Assembly (NCBI GenBank): GCA_017308255.1
Contig: JAFKFN010000022.1
Coordinates: forward strand, 1 to 50,052
Length of the DNA stretch: 50,052 nucleotides
From: Altererythrobacter sp.
GTDB taxonomy: Bacteria > Pseudomonadota > Alphaproteobacteria > Sphingomonadales > Sphingomonadaceae
Reading direction: 5' to 3'
The translations under genes were made by a program, and so were the position numbers. Positions 31,643 to 42,589 of this stretch are shown here, piece after piece (position 1 is the first letter of the stretch; each line of letters begins with the position of its first letter). The notes beneath the pieces were generated by a model. That model was given only the letters and a program-made list of their open reading frames with translations, was not told the DNA's origin and did no database searches.

Positions 31643-32565
31643 TTCTCGCGCTCCACCACGAAGCGCGCCAGCGCGCGCAGCAGGTCGGCTTCCCTGCCGT
31701 GGCCCTGCAAGTGGCCGATGGCCTGCTCGCTCAGCGCCCGCGCCTGCTCGCGCGCCTTTTCCGGGCCCATCAGCGAGACGAAAGTGGCCTTGCCCTTGTC
31801 CGCATCCTTGCGCAGCGCCTTGCCGGCCTTGGCCTCGTTGCCTTCGTGGTCCAGCAGATCGTCGGCGATCTGGAAGGCCAGGCCGATGTCGCGGGCATAG
31901 GCGCGCAGGTGCGCCCGCCCCTCTTCCGGCACGCGGGCCAGGATCGCGCCCATTTCCACCGCCGCGCCCAGCAGCGCCCCGGTCTTGAGCTGTTGCAGGC
32001 GCGTGACGGCGCGCACGTCGAAATCCGCGCCTTCAGCGGCGATGTCCATCATCTGGCCGCCGGCCATGCCGCCCGCCCCGCTGGCGATGGCCAGGCACCG
32101 GACCAGTTCCGAACGGACGAAGGGATCGCTGCTGGTGGCGGGATCGGTCAGCAGTTCGAACGCCAGCGCGTGCAGCGCATCGCCGGCGAGGACGGCCGTG
32201 GCCTCGTCGAACGCCTTGTGCACGGTGGGGCGCCCGTGCCGCATGGCGTCATCGTCCATGCACGGCAGATCGTCATGGACCAGCGAATAGACATGGATCG
32301 CCTCGATCGCGCAGGCGGCGCGGACGGCGGCGGGGCGCGCGGCGCCGTACATTTCCGCCGTGGTCACCAGCAGCAGCGGGCGCACGCGCTTGCCGCCGCC
32401 GATCGCCGCGTGGCGCATCGCCATCAGCAGCCGCTGGCGCCCGTCTTCGGACACTTGCAGGATGGCGTCGAACGCCTGGTCGATCTCACCCTGAATCCGC
32501 TGCAGGCCGCGCCCCAGCAGATCATCGGCGAGGACAAGTCCCACCGCGGCCCTCCTCACGCTCAA
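31639..32565 (-). CDS. ispA: polyprenyl synthetase, probably farnesyl diphosphate synthase
   Basis: Condenses isopentenyl diphosphate with allylic diphosphates. The 308-residue protein has the first Asp-rich motif DDLPCMDDD (about 98-106) with the extra residue spacing of bacterial type II farnesyl diphosphate synthases, and the second motif DDLLD (about 236-240). GGKRVRPLLL is the upstream diphosphate site. The start appears to be TTG at 32565, overlapping the xseB stop as TTGA; GTG codons two and seven codons later are alternatives. The order xseB-ispA is widespread. Chain length (C15) is inferred from family, not proved. Confidence 0.93.
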   Translation of the reverse strand: MSVRRAAVGLVLADDLLGRGLQRIQGEIDQAFDAILQVSEDGRQRLLMAMRHAAIGGGKRVRPLLLVTTAEMYGAARPAAVRAACAIEAIHVYSLVHDDLPCMDDDAMRHGRPTVHKAFDEATAVLAGDALHALAFELLTDPATSSDPFVRSELVRCLAIASGAGGMAGGQMMDIAAEGADFDVRAVTRLQQLKTGALLGAAVEMGAILARVPEEGRAHLRAYARDIGLAFQIADDLLDHEGNEAKAGKALRKDADKGKATFVSLMGPEKAREQARALSEQAIGHLQGHGREADLLRALARFVVEREN

Positions 32566-32810
32566 CCCGCGTCGAACGGCACGGCGCCGGTGGGCCTGCC
32601 GTCAGGGCCCTGGACGATCTTCTCGATCCGCACCTGGGCCGCGTCCAGCCGCGCCTGGCAATGCCGCCGAAGCTGTTCGCCCCGCTCGTAGAGCGAGATC
32701 GATTCCTCCAGCGGCACCTCGCCCGTTTCCAGCTTGCGCACGACATCCTCGAGCGCGCGCAAGGCTTCCTCGAAGCTCAGTGCGGCAATGTCCGGGCCTG
32801 TTTCGTTCAT
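32562..32810 (-). CDS. xseB: exodeoxyribonuclease VII small subunit
   Basis: An 82-residue subunit that pairs with XseA to degrade single-stranded DNA. SFEEALRALEDVVRKLETGEVPLEESISLYERGEQLRRHCQARLDAAQVRIEKI is a full match to the family helix pair. xseA is not in this window. The ATG at 32810 opens MNETGPDIAALSFEEAL. Its stop overlaps the start of the prenyl synthase gene, the start of a run of three coupled genes. Confidence 0.96.
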   Translation of the reverse strand: MNETGPDIAALSFEEALRALEDVVRKLETGEVPLEESISLYERGEQLRRHCQARLDAAQVRIEKIVQGPDGRPTGAVPFDAG

Positions 32811-32869
32811 GGGGCCGGTTTGGCGACGATGCGGGCGGGGGTCAACACTCCCCTTTACCCACCATGGCC

Positions 32870-32896
32870 GCGCGCCTTTTTCGCGGGGGATGACGA
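32870..32896. repeat. half REP, CGTCATTCCCGC family
   Basis: CGCGCCTTTTTCGCG and GGGGATGACGAG form one arm of the family, without a partner nearby. It lies between xseB and purL, whose starts diverge, so it may overlap their promoters. Confidence 0.5.
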
Positions 32897-32933
32897 GTTG
32901 TGAAGAAGCGTGCACCGCACTAAGGGGCCAGCC

Positions 32934-35186
32934 ATGTCCCAGATCACTCCCGAAATCGTCGAACAGCATGGCCTTAGTGCCGAGGAATACGAACAGGTCC
33001 TCACGGCGCTGGGCCGCGAACCCAACCTGGTGGAACTCGGCATCTTCTCGGTGATGTGGAGCGAGCATTGCTCCTACAAGTCGAGCCGCCTGCACCTGAA
33101 GAAGCTGCCGACCGAGGCGCCGTGGGTGATCTGCGGCCCGGGCGAGAACGCGGGCGTGATCGACATCGGCGAAGGGCCGGACGGCGCGAAGCTGGCCGCC
33201 ATCTTCAAGATGGAGAGCCACAACCACCCGAGCTATATCGAGCCCTATCAGGGTGCGGCCACCGGCGTGGGCGGCATCCTGCGCGACGTGTTCACCATGG
33301 GCGCGCGGCCGGTCGCCAACATGAACGCGCTGCGCTTCGGCCGGCCCGATCATCCGAAGATGAAGCACCTCGTGCGCGGGGTGGTCGAAGGCATCGGCGG
33401 CTACGGCAACTGCGTGGGCGTGCCCACGGTGGGCGGCGAAACCAATTTCCACCCGGCCTATGACGGCAACATCCTGGTCAACGCGATGACCGTGGGCGTC
33501 GCCGATCAGGACAGGATCTTCTATTCCGCCGCCACCGGCGTGGGCAATCCGATCGTCTATGTCGGTTCGAAGACCGGCCGCGACGGCATCCACGGCGCGA
33601 CCATGGCCAGCGCCGATTTCGCCGAGGATTCGGAAGAGAAGCGTCCCACCGTGCAAGTGGGCGATCCGTTCACCGAGAAGCTGCTGATCGAAGCCTGCCT
33701 GGAATTGATGGCCACCGACGCGATCGTGGCGATCCAGGACATGGGCGCGGCGGGTCTGACGTCCTCGTCCGTGGAAATGGCCAGCAAGGGCGGCGCCGGC
33801 ATCCGGCTCGACATGAACAAGGTGCCTTGCCGCGAAGAGGGCATGACGCCTTACGAGATGATGCTGAGCGAAAGCCAGGAGCGGATGCTCATGGTGCTCA
33901 AGCCCGGCAAGGAAGCCATGGCCGAAGCCGTGTTCCGCAAGTGGGAACTGGATTTCGCGGTGATCGGCGAAGTGACCGACACCGGGCACATGGTGCTCGA
34001 ATGGAATGGCGAGACAGTCTGCGATATCCCCCTCGCCCCGCTGGCCGACAAGGCCCCGCTTTATGACCGGCCCCACCTCTCGCGCGAGGAATACAAGGCC
34101 TGGGCGCAGGTAAAGCCGCTGGGCGACATGCCGCAAAGCGCGGATATCGGCGCGGACCTGCTCAAGCTCATGGCCTGCCCCGATCTCGCCAGCCGCGCCT
34201 GGATCTGGCGGCAATACGATAGCCAGGTGGGCGCCGATACTCTGCAGAAGCCGGGCGGCGATGCCGGCGTGGTGCGTGTTCACGGCACGCGCAAGGCGCT
34301 GGCGATCAGCACCGATTGCACGCCGCGCTATTGCTATGCGGACCCTTACGAGGGCGGCAAGCAGGCGGTGGCGGAAACCTATCGCAACATCTGCGCCGTG
34401 GGCGCCCGGCCGCTGGCCATCACCAACTGCCTGAACTTCGCCAATCCGCAGCGGCCGGAGATCATGGCCCAGATCGTCGGCTGCCTCGAAGGCATGAGCG
34501 CGGCCTGCCGGGTGCTGGATTACCCGATCGTCAGCGGCAACGTCTCGCTTTACAATGAAAGCAAGGCCACCGGCGGCGGCAGCGCGATCCTGCCGACGCC
34601 GGCGATCGGCGGCGTCGGGCTGCTGGAGGATTACGCCACGATGGCGACGATCGGCTTCAAGGCCGCCGGCGAGGCGATCTATCTGATCGGGCAGGAACCC
34701 TGGGCATCGCCCAATCCCGATCCGGGCCACCTGGGCCAATCGATCTGGCTGCGCGAAATCCACGGGCGGGAAGACGGCGATGCGCCACATGTGGACCTGA
34801 CGCTGGAGAAAAGCTCCGGCGAACTCGTCCGCGAGCTTGTCGCCGCCGGACTGGTCAGCGCGGTGCACGATGTGTCGGACGGCGGCCTGGCCGTCACGCT
34901 GGCGGAAATGGCCCTGGCCGGAAACCTGGGCGCCAGTGCGGAAGCCCATCCGGATTATGCGCCCGCCGCGTGGTGGTTCGGCGAGGATCAGGGGCGCTAT
35001 CTGGTGACCGTTCCCGATGTCGACGCCTTCCAGGCCCAGCTTGCCAAGGGCACGCGCGATGCCGATACCGCGTCCGCCGGCGTCCGCCGGATCGGCACCG
35101 TGGGCGGCGACAGCGTGCTGGGCGTCAAGCTCAGCGCCTTGCGCGAAGCCCATCAGAGCTTCTTCCGCGACTGGATGGAATCCTGA
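32934..35186 (+). CDS. purL: phosphoribosylformylglycinamidine synthase II
   Basis: The amidotransferase-dependent synthetase of purine biosynthesis, here in the small form (750 residues) that needs separate PurS and PurQ, neither of which is in the window. Visible are [13 protein letters not shown] and [36 protein letters not shown] in the first half and [35 protein letters not shown]-like repeats in the second half (the two AIRS-like halves). ATG 34 bases into the line (32934) follows AAGGGGCCAGCC. The stop TGA may share a base with the start of the next gene. Confidence 0.97.
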   Translation: MSQITPEIVEQHGLSAEEYEQVLTALGREPNLVELGIFSVMWSEHCSYKSSRLHLKKLPTEAPWVICGPGENAGVIDIGEGPDGAKLAAIFKMESHNHPSYIEPYQGAATGVGGILRDVFTMGARPVANMNALRFGRPDHPKMKHLVRGVVEGIGGYGNCVGVPTVGGETNFHPAYDGNILVNAMTVGVADQDRIFYSAATGVGNPIVYVGSKTGRDGIHGATMASADFAEDSEEKRPTVQVGDPFTEKLLIEACLELMATDAIVAIQDMGAAGLTSSSVEMASKGGAGIRLDMNKVPCREEGMTPYEMMLSESQERMLMVLKPGKEAMAEAVFRKWELDFAVIGEVTDTGHMVLEWNGETVCDIPLAPLADKAPLYDRPHLSREEYKAWAQVKPLGDMPQSADIGADLLKLMACPDLASRAWIWRQYDSQVGADTLQKPGGDAGVVRVHGTRKALAISTDCTPRYCYADPYEGGKQAVAETYRNICAVGARPLAITNCLNFANPQRPEIMAQIVGCLEGMSAACRVLDYPIVSGNVSLYNESKATGGGSAILPTPAIGGVGLLEDYATMATIGFKAAGEAIYLIGQEPWASPNPDPGHLGQSIWLREIHGREDGDAPHVDLTLEKSSGELVRELVAAGLVSAVHDVSDGGLAVTLAEMALAGNLGASAEAHPDYAPAAWWFGEDQGRYLVTVPDVDAFQAQLAKGTRDADTASAGVRRIGTVGGDSVLGVKLSALREAHQSFFRDWMES

Positions 35187-36406
35187 GCCCGGCCGACGCC
35201 AGCCCTTCCGACCGCCTGCTCTCGCTCGATGTGATCCGCGGGATCGCGGTCATGGGCATCTTTTCGGTCAATGTCGTCGGCATGGCGATGATCGAGAAGG
35301 CTTATTTCTACCCGCCCGCTTATGGCTTCGGCGGCCTGGGCGACCGGATCATGTGGGCGGCGAACTTCATCCTGGTGGATGGCAAGTTCCGCGCGATGTT
35401 CTCCGTGCTGTTCGGCGCCTCGATGGTGCTGGTGATCGAACGTGCCGAGGCATCGAGGCGCGGCGGCTGGAACGTGCACTGGCCGCGCATGGTGGTGCTG
35501 CTGCTGTTCGGCCTGGCCCATTTCTATCTGCTGTGGTGGGGCGATATCCTGGCCAACTATGCGCTGATCGGCCTGTTCGCCTTCGTCTTCTGGCGCTTCG
35601 ATGCGATCGTGCTGCTGTTCATCGCCGTGCTGGTGTTCGCCGGATATTATGGCCCGACCGCCTATGAGCGGCTGGCGGCCATGCCCAAGGCGGAAGTCGC
35701 CGCCCCAGCGGAAACCGGCGCGTGGGACCCTTATCATGTCACTCCGGAAGAGATCGCACAGGATGCGGCGGCGCACGCATCGATTCCCGCGCATGTCCGC
35801 GCCACGCTGGGTGATCCCAACACGGCCCTGCGGCCGATCGGATCGCTGTTTTCCTATGGGTTCGAAACCCTGGCCTTCATGCTGCTGGGCATGGCCGGCT
35901 ACAAGTCCGGCTTCCTGACCGGCGCGTGGAGCCGCCGCGCCTACGCCGGAATCGCCCTGGTGCTCATCTCCGCGAGCCTGGGCCTGTTCGGCTTCGCCGC
36001 GTGGACCATCCTGCGGGCGGACTTCGATCCGCTGGTCTATGCCCCGTGGGACCAGATCTACGTCGCGCCGATGCATCCGCTGTCCGCGATCGGATACATG
36101 GCGCTGATCATGCTGATCTTCCGCCGCCGGGGCGCCTTGGCGGATCGCTTCGCGGCGGTCGGCCGCGCGGCGTTCAGCAACTACCTAGGCGCCACGCTGG
36201 TCGGCACCCTGCTGTTCTTCGGCACGTTCGGCGGGCTTTACGGCACGCTGTCGCGCGGTCAGGCTTGGCTGATCGTGCCGCCGGTCTGGGCACTCATGCT
36301 GCTGTGGTCGAAATGGTGGCTCGACCGGTTCCGCTATGGCCCGTTCGAATGGGCCTGGCGCTCGCTCGCCCGCTGGGAATGGCAACCGATGCGGAAGATC
36401 GGCTGA
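35183..36406 (+). CDS. DUF418 family membrane protein
   Basis: A protein of about 407 residues with the DUF418 hallmark [25 protein letters not shown] near its start and about 8-10 membrane segments; the C-terminal domain begins near [21 protein letters not shown]. The family is of unknown function, possibly linked to acyltransferase-like membrane enzymes. The start is a puzzle: the needed N-terminus requires either CTG at 35183 (overlapping the purL stop as CTGA) or GTG at 35231, which cuts off the conserved Arg and Leu. I chose 35183; a GTG at 34970 lies deep inside purL. Confidence 0.88.
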   Translation: MSPADASPSDRLLSLDVIRGIAVMGIFSVNVVGMAMIEKAYFYPPAYGFGGLGDRIMWAANFILVDGKFRAMFSVLFGASMVLVIERAEASRRGGWNVHWPRMVVLLLFGLAHFYLLWWGDILANYALIGLFAFVFWRFDAIVLLFIAVLVFAGYYGPTAYERLAAMPKAEVAAPAETGAWDPYHVTPEEIAQDAAAHASIPAHVRATLGDPNTALRPIGSLFSYGFETLAFMLLGMAGYKSGFLTGAWSRRAYAGIALVLISASLGLFGFAAWTILRADFDPLVYAPWDQIYVAPMHPLSAIGYMALIMLIFRRRGALADRFAAVGRAAFSNYLGATLVGTLLFFGTFGGLYGTLSRGQAWLIVPPVWALMLLWSKWWLDRFRYGPFEWAWRSLARWEWQPMRKIG

Positions 36407-36409
36407 GGA

Positions 36410-37330
36410 TCAGCGGGCCACCCAATCCCGCTCCGGAATATCCAGCAGCTTGAGGATCGCGGTGAGATCGCCGCGGTCGACCCACCCGTTCGCCGCCGCG
36501 CGGGCCTTGGGCTTGGCGCGATAGGACACGCCATAGGTCGCCGCCTGGAGCATCGGGATGTCATTGGCCCCATCGCCCGTGGCGAGGGTGATCGCGTCGT
36601 CCCCCAGCGCCGCCGCTTCTTCCGCCAGCACCGCGGCCTTGACGGACGAATCGGTGATGCCGCCGACCAGCCCGCCCGCGAGGCGCCCTTCGCTCACCGC
36701 CAGCCGGTTGGCGACCACGCGTTCGAAGCCGAGATCGGCCGCCACGGGATCGGCGAAATGATGGAACCCGCCGGTGACCAGGACCGCCCTGCATCCGCGA
36801 TGCTTCAGCGTGGCGACCAGGGTGCGGGCGCCGTCCATCGGCTGGATGCGATCGGCCAGGCAGGTGGAGATCGCCGCTTCGTCCAGCCCTTCGAGCAGGC
36901 CGACCCGTTCCCGCAAGGCGGCGGCGAAATCCAGCTCGCCCTGCATGGCCCGCTCGGTGATCGCCGCGATCTGCGGCTTGAGCCCGGCGAAATCGGCCAG
37001 CTCGTCGATGCATTCCTGGCCGATCATCGTCGAATCCATGTCGGACACGAACACCTGGGGGACCTGGATCAGGTCACGCGCGATCAGCCCGTCGCACTCC
37101 GGGAAATGCGCATCGAGCGCGCGGCGAAGCGCGGCTTCGTCATCGCCCGGAAGCATGAGCTGGAGCACGTCGGAGCAGAAATCGAGCATCACCGCCTCGG
37201 CAATGCGGATGCCATCCGCCTCCAGCGCCGCGATCGCAGCGTTCAGGCGTGTTTCCAGCGTGGCGGGGTCTGCTATCAGCCGCGCGATGAGCAACGGGCA
37301 ATCTCCGGATATGAAAGCGGTGGCGCTCAT
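36410..37330 (-). CDS. serB: phosphoserine phosphatase
   Basis: Last step of serine synthesis. About 306 residues: an N-terminal ACT-like part (about 1-85) and a HAD domain (about 90-290) with [24 protein letters not shown] (Asp nucleophile), SGG-like [19 protein letters not shown] and the metal loop [19 protein letters not shown] 37330 would overlap the 5' end of miaA on the other strand by about 20-44 bases; a TTG at 37294, giving [17 protein letters not shown], would reduce this to 8 bases or none and matches the start I remember for relatives. Convergent with the DUF418 gene (stop codons 3 bases apart). Confidence 0.93.
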   Translation of the reverse strand: MSATAFISGDCPLLIARLIADPATLETRLNAAIAALEADGIRIAEAVMLDFCSDVLQLMLPGDDEAALRRALDAHFPECDGLIARDLIQVPQVFVSDMDSTMIGQECIDELADFAGLKPQIAAITERAMQGELDFAAALRERVGLLEGLDEAAISTCLADRIQPMDGARTLVATLKHRGCRAVLVTGGFHHFADPVAADLGFERVVANRLAVSEGRLAGGLVGGITDSSVKAAVLAEEAAALGDDAITLATGDGANDIPMLQAATYGVSYRAKPKARAAANGWVDRGDLTAILKLLDIPERDWVAR

Positions 37331-38246
37331 CGCAGGGCCGACCGCCAGCGGCAAGAGCGATCTGGCCGTGGCGCTGGCGCTGGGACTGGCCCGGCGCGGC
37401 GCGCGCGGTGTGGTCATCAACGCCGACAGCGCGCAAGTCTATCGCGATCTCGCCGTGCTGAGCGCCCGCCCCACCGCCGAAGAGATGCAAGGGGTGGAGC
37501 ACCGGCTGTTCGGCGCGTGGAACGGGGCCGATCCCTGCTCCGCCGCCGATTGGGCGGCCGCCGCCCGGCGCGAGATCGACAGCGTGCAGAGCGCGGGTGC
37601 GGTGCCGATCCTCGTCGGCGGCACCGGGCTCTATATCCGCACGCTGCTGGACGGCATCGCCCCGGTTCCGCCGATCGACCCGGCGGTGCGCGAAGCGGTC
37701 CGCGCCCTGCCCACGCCCGAAGCCTATGCCGCGCTGCAAGCCGAAGACCCCGAACGGGCCGCGCGGCTCAGCGCCGCCGACACGGCCCGGATCGCCCGCG
37801 CGCTGGAAGTCGTGCGATCGACCGGCAGGCCGCTGGCGCATTGGCAGGGGGAACGCACCGGCGGCATCGGCGAAGCGATCTCGCTGTTTCCCCTGGTGCT
37901 CCTGCCCGAGCGAGAGCGGCTCTATCGCCGCTGCGACGCGCGGTTCGCGCGGATGCTGGATCAAGGCGCCGTAGAGGAAGTGGAAACGCTGCTGGCGCGC
38001 GATCTGCCTCCTGCCCTGCCGGTCATGCGGGCAATCGGCGTCCGCGAGATCGCCGCAATGCTGAAAGGCGAATACTCGCGCGCGGAGGCGCTGGCGCGCG
38101 GGCAACAGGCCACACGCAACTACGCCAAGCGGCAATACACCTGGTTCAAGCATCAGCCGCCGGAGCCATGGCCGCGAAGTGAAAGCGATAATTTCGTCAT
38201 TGACGATCTGTTTGAAACATTATTTCTGAATATGGGGTTGACATAA
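37311..38246 (+). CDS. miaA: tRNA dimethylallyltransferase
   Basis: Adds an isopentenyl group to adenosine 37 of UNN-reading tRNAs. The product (311 residues from ATG 37311, or 319 from ATG 37287) has the P-loop GPTASGKS near its start, [33 protein letters not shown], and the family stretch [22 protein letters not shown], plus [14 protein letters not shown] near the end. [16 protein letters not shown] is the usual family start, so 37311 is preferred. Head-to-head with serB with almost no room for a promoter between them. A terminator-like hairpin at 38312 follows. Confidence 0.95.
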   Translation: MKAVALIAGPTASGKSDLAVALALGLARRGARGVVINADSAQVYRDLAVLSARPTAEEMQGVEHRLFGAWNGADPCSAADWAAAARREIDSVQSAGAVPILVGGTGLYIRTLLDGIAPVPPIDPAVREAVRALPTPEAYAALQAEDPERAARLSAADTARIARALEVVRSTGRPLAHWQGERTGGIGEAISLFPLVLLPERERLYRRCDARFARMLDQGAVEEVETLLARDLPPALPVMRAIGVREIAAMLKGEYSRAEALARGQQATRNYAKRQYTWFKHQPPEPWPRSESDNFVIDDLFETLFLNMGLT

Positions 38247-38252
38247 CATTTA

Positions 38253-38348
38253 ATGTCTCCTAGCGCAGCCACGACGCGGGCCGTCGCCCGTGGCAGGCTG
38301 GACAGGAGCAGCCCGGTGCGAAACGATCGCGCCGGGTTCGTTTTTTAG
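38253..38348 (+). promoter_or_regulatory. candidate attenuator upstream of ilvB
   Basis: Between miaA and ilvB is a classic intrinsic terminator: CCCGG and CCGGG arms in 38312-38335, followed by TTCGTTTTTT. It stands 25 bases before the ilvB start. Upstream of it is a GC-rich region with alternative pairings (CCACG with CGTGG; CGGG with CCCG at 38269-38293), part of which can also pair with the terminator's left arm. A 31-codon open frame from ATG 38253 runs through the terminator to TAG 38348; it has no run of Ile, Leu or Val codons. Whether the terminator serves miaA or regulates ilvB is open. Confidence 0.45.
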
Positions 38349-38372
38349 AAAAGTCCAAGGAAGGAAGTTAAC

Positions 38373-40115
38373 GTGTCCGAGGAACGCAGCGGCGCTGCGA
38401 TATTGGTCGAAAGCCTGGTCCGCCAGGAGGTCGAATTCGTGTTCGGCTATCCGGGCGGCGCGGTGCTGCCGATCTATGACGAGCTGTTCAGGGATCACCG
38501 GATCCGCCACATCCTGGTGAGGCATGAAGCCGGCGCGGCTCATGCCGCCGAAGGCTATGCCCGCTCCACCGGCAAGCCCGGCGTGGTACTCGTCACCTCC
38601 GGCCCGGGCGCGACCAATGCCATCACCGGCATTGCCGACGCCTTCATGGATTCGATTCCCATGGTGGTCATCACCGGGCAGGTCGCCACCAACCTGATCG
38701 GCACCGACGCCTTCCAGGAAGCCGATACGATCGGCCTCACCCGCCACTGCACCAAGCACAACTATCTGGTGAAGGACCCGGCGGAACTGGCCGCGACGAT
38801 CGACGAAGCGTTCGAAATCGCCACCACGGGCCGCCCCGGCCCGGTCGTGGTCGATATCCCCAAGAACGTCCAGGTCGCCACTGCCACGCTGTCCGACGCC
38901 GCGCCGCAGCGCCCCAAGCGCTATTCGCCGCGCACGGTCGCCGCGGCGGACGAGATCGCCGAAGCGATCGATCTGATCGCCGGGGCCGAACGGCCGGTGC
39001 TCTATACCGGCGGCGGCGTGATCAATTCCGGCCCGCGCGCCAGCGAGCTGCTGCGCGAATTCCAGCGACTGACCGGTGCGCCGGTCACCTCCACGCTGAT
39101 GGGCCTGGGCGCCTTCCCCGCCGATCATCCCGATTGGCTGGGCATGCTGGGTATGCACGGCACTTACGAAGCCAACCTGGCGATGAACCAGTGCGACGTG
39201 ATGGTCTGCATCGGCGCGCGCTTCGATGATCGGGTGACCGGGCGGCTCGATGCCTTCTCGCCGGATTCGAAGAAGATCCACATCGATATCGACCGCGCCT
39301 CGATCAACAAGGTCGTGCCGGTGGATCTCGGCATCGTGGGCGATTGCGCCACGGTGCTCGATCAACTCATCGCCGCATGGGGCAAGCGCAAGCCGCGCGA
39401 TCTGGGCGCCTGGAAAGCCAGCATCGCCGACTGGAAGAAACGCGACAGCCTGGCCTATCCCGCGCGCGCGGATGCGATCATGCCCCAGCTCGCCATTCAG
39501 CGGCTGTTCGAGCTGACGCGCGAGCGCGATCCGATCATCACCACCGAAGTCGGCCAGCACCAGATGTGGGCGGCGCAGTATTTCGGTTTCTTCGGCCCCA
39601 ACCGCTGGCTCACCAGCGGCGGCCTGGGCACGATGGGCTATGGCATGCCGGCGGCGATCGGCGCGCAGCTCGGCAATCCGGGCCGGCTGGTGATCGACAT
39701 CGCCGGCGAAGCCTCGATCCAGATGAACATCCAGGAACTGGGCACCGCCAGCCAGTTCCGCCTGCCCGTCAAGGTATTCATCCTCAACAATGAATACATG
39801 GGCATGGTCCGCCAGTGGCAGGAGCTGACTTATGAAAGCCGCTATTCCAACAGCTATTCCGACAGCCTGCCCGATTTCGTGAAGCTGGCCGAAAGCTATG
39901 GCTGGAAGGGCATCCGCATCGAGAAGGAAGCCGATCTCGACGCCGGCATCTGCGCGATGATGGAGCATGACGGGCCAGTCATGGTCGATTGCCAGGTGTC
40001 CAAGGAAGCCAACTGCTTCCCCATGATCCCCAGCGGCGCGGCGCATACCGAGATGCTGCTTTATGGCGATATGGTCGCCGGCACGATGGACGATGAAGCG
40101 AAGGCCCTGGTGTGA
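38373..40115 (+). CDS. ilvB: acetolactate synthase large (catalytic) subunit
   Basis: First common enzyme of valine and isoleucine synthesis, thiamine-diphosphate and FAD dependent. The 580-residue product has the N-terminal catalytic Glu region ([57 protein letters not shown]), a central FAD-binding domain, and the C-terminal cofactor-binding stretch [19 protein letters not shown] with [15 protein letters not shown] and [16 protein letters not shown] at 38373 is preceded by AAGGAAGG. A 146-base decayed copy of its C-terminal region exists at 6311. ilvN follows after a repeat-filled 94-base spacer. Confidence 0.98.
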   Translation: MSEERSGAAILVESLVRQEVEFVFGYPGGAVLPIYDELFRDHRIRHILVRHEAGAAHAAEGYARSTGKPGVVLVTSGPGATNAITGIADAFMDSIPMVVITGQVATNLIGTDAFQEADTIGLTRHCTKHNYLVKDPAELAATIDEAFEIATTGRPGPVVVDIPKNVQVATATLSDAAPQRPKRYSPRTVAAADEIAEAIDLIAGAERPVLYTGGGVINSGPRASELLREFQRLTGAPVTSTLMGLGAFPADHPDWLGMLGMHGTYEANLAMNQCDVMVCIGARFDDRVTGRLDAFSPDSKKIHIDIDRASINKVVPVDLGIVGDCATVLDQLIAAWGKRKPRDLGAWKASIADWKKRDSLAYPARADAIMPQLAIQRLFELTRERDPIITTEVGQHQMWAAQYFGFFGPNRWLTSGGLGTMGYGMPAAIGAQLGNPGRLVIDIAGEASIQMNIQELGTASQFRLPVKVFILNNEYMGMVRQWQELTYESRYSNSYSDSLPDFVKLAESYGWKGIRIEKEADLDAGICAMMEHDGPVMVDCQVSKEANCFPMIPSGAAHTEMLLYGDMVAGTMDDEAKALV

Positions 40116-40116
40116 T

Positions 40117-40194
40117 GTGCTTCGACAAGCTCCGCATGAGCGGAACCCGATTCATCAACCCAGACCCGCTCGTCCTGAGCCTGTCGAAGGACAC
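40117..40194. repeat. CTTCGACAAGCTC-family inverted repeat between ilvB and ilvN
   Basis: GTGCTTCGACAAGCTC and GAGCCTGTCGAAGGACAC are imperfect inverted arms, with GAGCGG and CCCGCTC inside them. It begins 2 bases after the ilvB stop and ends 16 bases before ilvN. A second member is at 30245-30312. Confidence 0.75.
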
Positions 40195-40209
40195 TTGCGA
40201 GAAGGCCGC

Positions 40210-40725
40210 ATGAAAATCCAGCATAGCGATAGCGAACGCCACGCGCTCACCATCACTGTCGATAACGAGGCGGGCATCCTGGCCAAGATCGCCGGGCTGT
40301 TCACCGCGCGCGGCTATAACATCGACAGCCTGACCGTGGCCGACATCACCGAAGACCACGCGCTCAGCCGCATCACCATCGTCACCAAGGGGCCGCCCCC
40401 GGTGATCGACCAGATCATCGCCCAGCTCGAACGGCTGGTGCCGGTGCACAAGGTGGTGGACCTCACCGAAGCCGGCGCGCATGTGGAGCGCGAGCTGGCG
40501 CTGGTGAAAGTCGCCGGCCGGGGCGAGAACCGGGGGGAGGCGCTGCGCCTGGCCAACCTGTTCCGCGCCAAGGTGGTCGATACCACCACCGCCAGCTTCA
40601 TCTTCGAGCTGACCGGCGCGCCCGACAAGATCGACACCTTCATCGCCCTGATGCGCGAGCTGGGGCTGGTCGAAGTCGGCCGCACCGGCATCGTCGGGAT
40701 GATGCGGGGGGCCGAAGGGGCTTAG
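40210..40725 (+). CDS. ilvN: acetolactate synthase small (regulatory) subunit
   Basis: Regulatory subunit that activates IlvB and confers feedback inhibition by valine. The 171-residue product has an N-terminal ACT domain (about 8-80; HALTITVDNEAGILAKIAGLFTARGYNIDSLTV, with the ligand-site NIDSL) and a C-terminal domain ending RTGIVGMMRGAEGA. Length is normal. It continues the ilvB transcript if the repeat between them does not stop it. The ATG at 40210 follows GAGAAGGCCGC. Confidence 0.97.
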   Translation: MKIQHSDSERHALTITVDNEAGILAKIAGLFTARGYNIDSLTVADITEDHALSRITIVTKGPPPVIDQIIAQLERLVPVHKVVDLTEAGAHVERELALVKVAGRGENRGEALRLANLFRAKVVDTTTASFIFELTGAPDKIDTFIALMRELGLVEVGRTGIVGMMRGAEGA

Positions 40726-40751
40726 TTTTTCCGCGATAACCGCAACCACTT

Positions 40752-40845
40752 CGTCATTCCCGCAAGGGGCGGGAGCCCAGTGAAACAAAGGACGCGCGCG
40801 CGCGGCGCTCACCTGCTAGGGGGTCCTCCTTTCGCGGGGATGACG
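40752..40845. repeat. inverted REP pair between ilvN and ilvC, CGTCATTCCCGC family
   Basis: CGTCATTCCCGC with GCGGGAGCCC at the left and GGGGTCCTCC...GCGGGGATGACG at the right are inverted copies around about 40 bases, including a CG-alternating run (GACGCGCGCGCGCGGCG). It fills most of the 140-base ilvN-ilvC spacer. Confidence 0.75.
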
Positions 40846-40853
40846 AGAATTAG

Positions 40854-41885
<1,032 letters not shown>

Positions 41886-41892
41886 CAATCGC

Positions 41893-41930
41893 CCCCGCGC
41901 CATTCCGGCCATTGCCGGGATGGCGCGGGG
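41893..41930 (+). terminator. hairpin downstream of ilvC, probable transcript end
   Basis: CCCCGCGCCATTCCGG pairs over 16 bases (one G-T) with CCGGGATGGCGCGGGG. It is the strongest stem in the window but has no T-run, so it may protect or end the transcript with help from Rho. Confidence 0.5.
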
Positions 41931-41983
41931 CCCTCGGAACGGGGCAGCGCGTGGCCCGTTTGGTGATCCGACAAGGATTGGCC

Positions 41984-42385
41984 ATGCCCCGTTTTACCGC
42001 GCCCCGTTTTTCTGCCGCCGCTGCCGTTTTGGTGCTGATGCTGGGCGCCTGCCAGGCTGGCAGCGAGCCGAGCGAACCGGCGGCGAGCCCATCGCCGGAG
42101 GCGACGGCCACGATGCCGCCGGCCGAAACCGCTTCGCCCTCGCCTTCCCCCAGCGCCCCCACTTCGGATACCGCCGGGGATGAGTGCGGCGCGAGCAAGG
42201 TTTCCGCGCGCTGGCTCAATGCCCTGCCGACGGATGATGTGAAGGCGGATATCGCCGCCAAGGTCGGCGATCGGCCGATCCGCTATTATACCCAAGGCGA
42301 TCCGATCACGGCGGATTTCAATGCGGGACGCCTGAATGTGGAATCAGGACCGGACGGGCGGATCAAGCTGTTCCGCTGCGGCTGA
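41984..42385 (+). CDS. putative lipoprotein with I78-type peptidase-inhibitor domain
   Basis: A 133-residue lipoprotein. The signal peptide ends with a perfect lipobox, LGAC, with the lipidated Cys at residue 23. A Pro/Ser/Ala-rich linker follows (about 25-65), then a compact domain (about 66-133) resembling MEROPS family I78: DECGASKVSARWLNALP, DRPIRYYTQGDPITADFNAGRLNVESGPDGRIKLFRCG. Two Cys residues (ECG and FRCG) could pair. Such proteins inhibit serine peptidases. ATG 41984 was chosen over an in-frame start at 41843. It has no partner gene nearby. Confidence 0.83.
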   Translation: MPRFTAPRFSAAAAVLVLMLGACQAGSEPSEPAASPSPEATATMPPAETASPSPSPSAPTSDTAGDECGASKVSARWLNALPTDDVKADIAAKVGDRPIRYYTQGDPITADFNAGRLNVESGPDGRIKLFRCG

Positions 42386-42589
42386 CGGGCTCTTGCGATG
42401 GGGCCGAAATAGGGAATCCGAAAGGTTACGCCGTTCGGTCACAAAGCTCTGGCAAGCAAAGGGAAACCGCGCATTGCCAGGGCCGATATGCGTGAAGCCA
42501 GGGTTTACACCCCAGCAATCGCTTCGCGGTGGACATTGCCCCGCAAGCGCGCCAGATTGCCGCGCGACAATTTCCACGGGAGACCCCAA

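Noticed and set aside
32811-32933. Purine riboswitch upstream of purL.
   Set aside because: The spacer is about 120 bases with a half REP and no recognisable aptamer core.
32562-35153. An 863-codon minus-strand open frame opposite purL that runs on into xseB.
   Set aside because: Only the last 82 codons are a known family (XseB). The rest mirrors purL codon structure and is not a fusion.
38238-38266. TTGACA at 38238 as a -35 box for ilvB.
   Set aside because: It is the last codons of miaA and no acceptable -10 box follows at 16-18 bases (TAGCGC).
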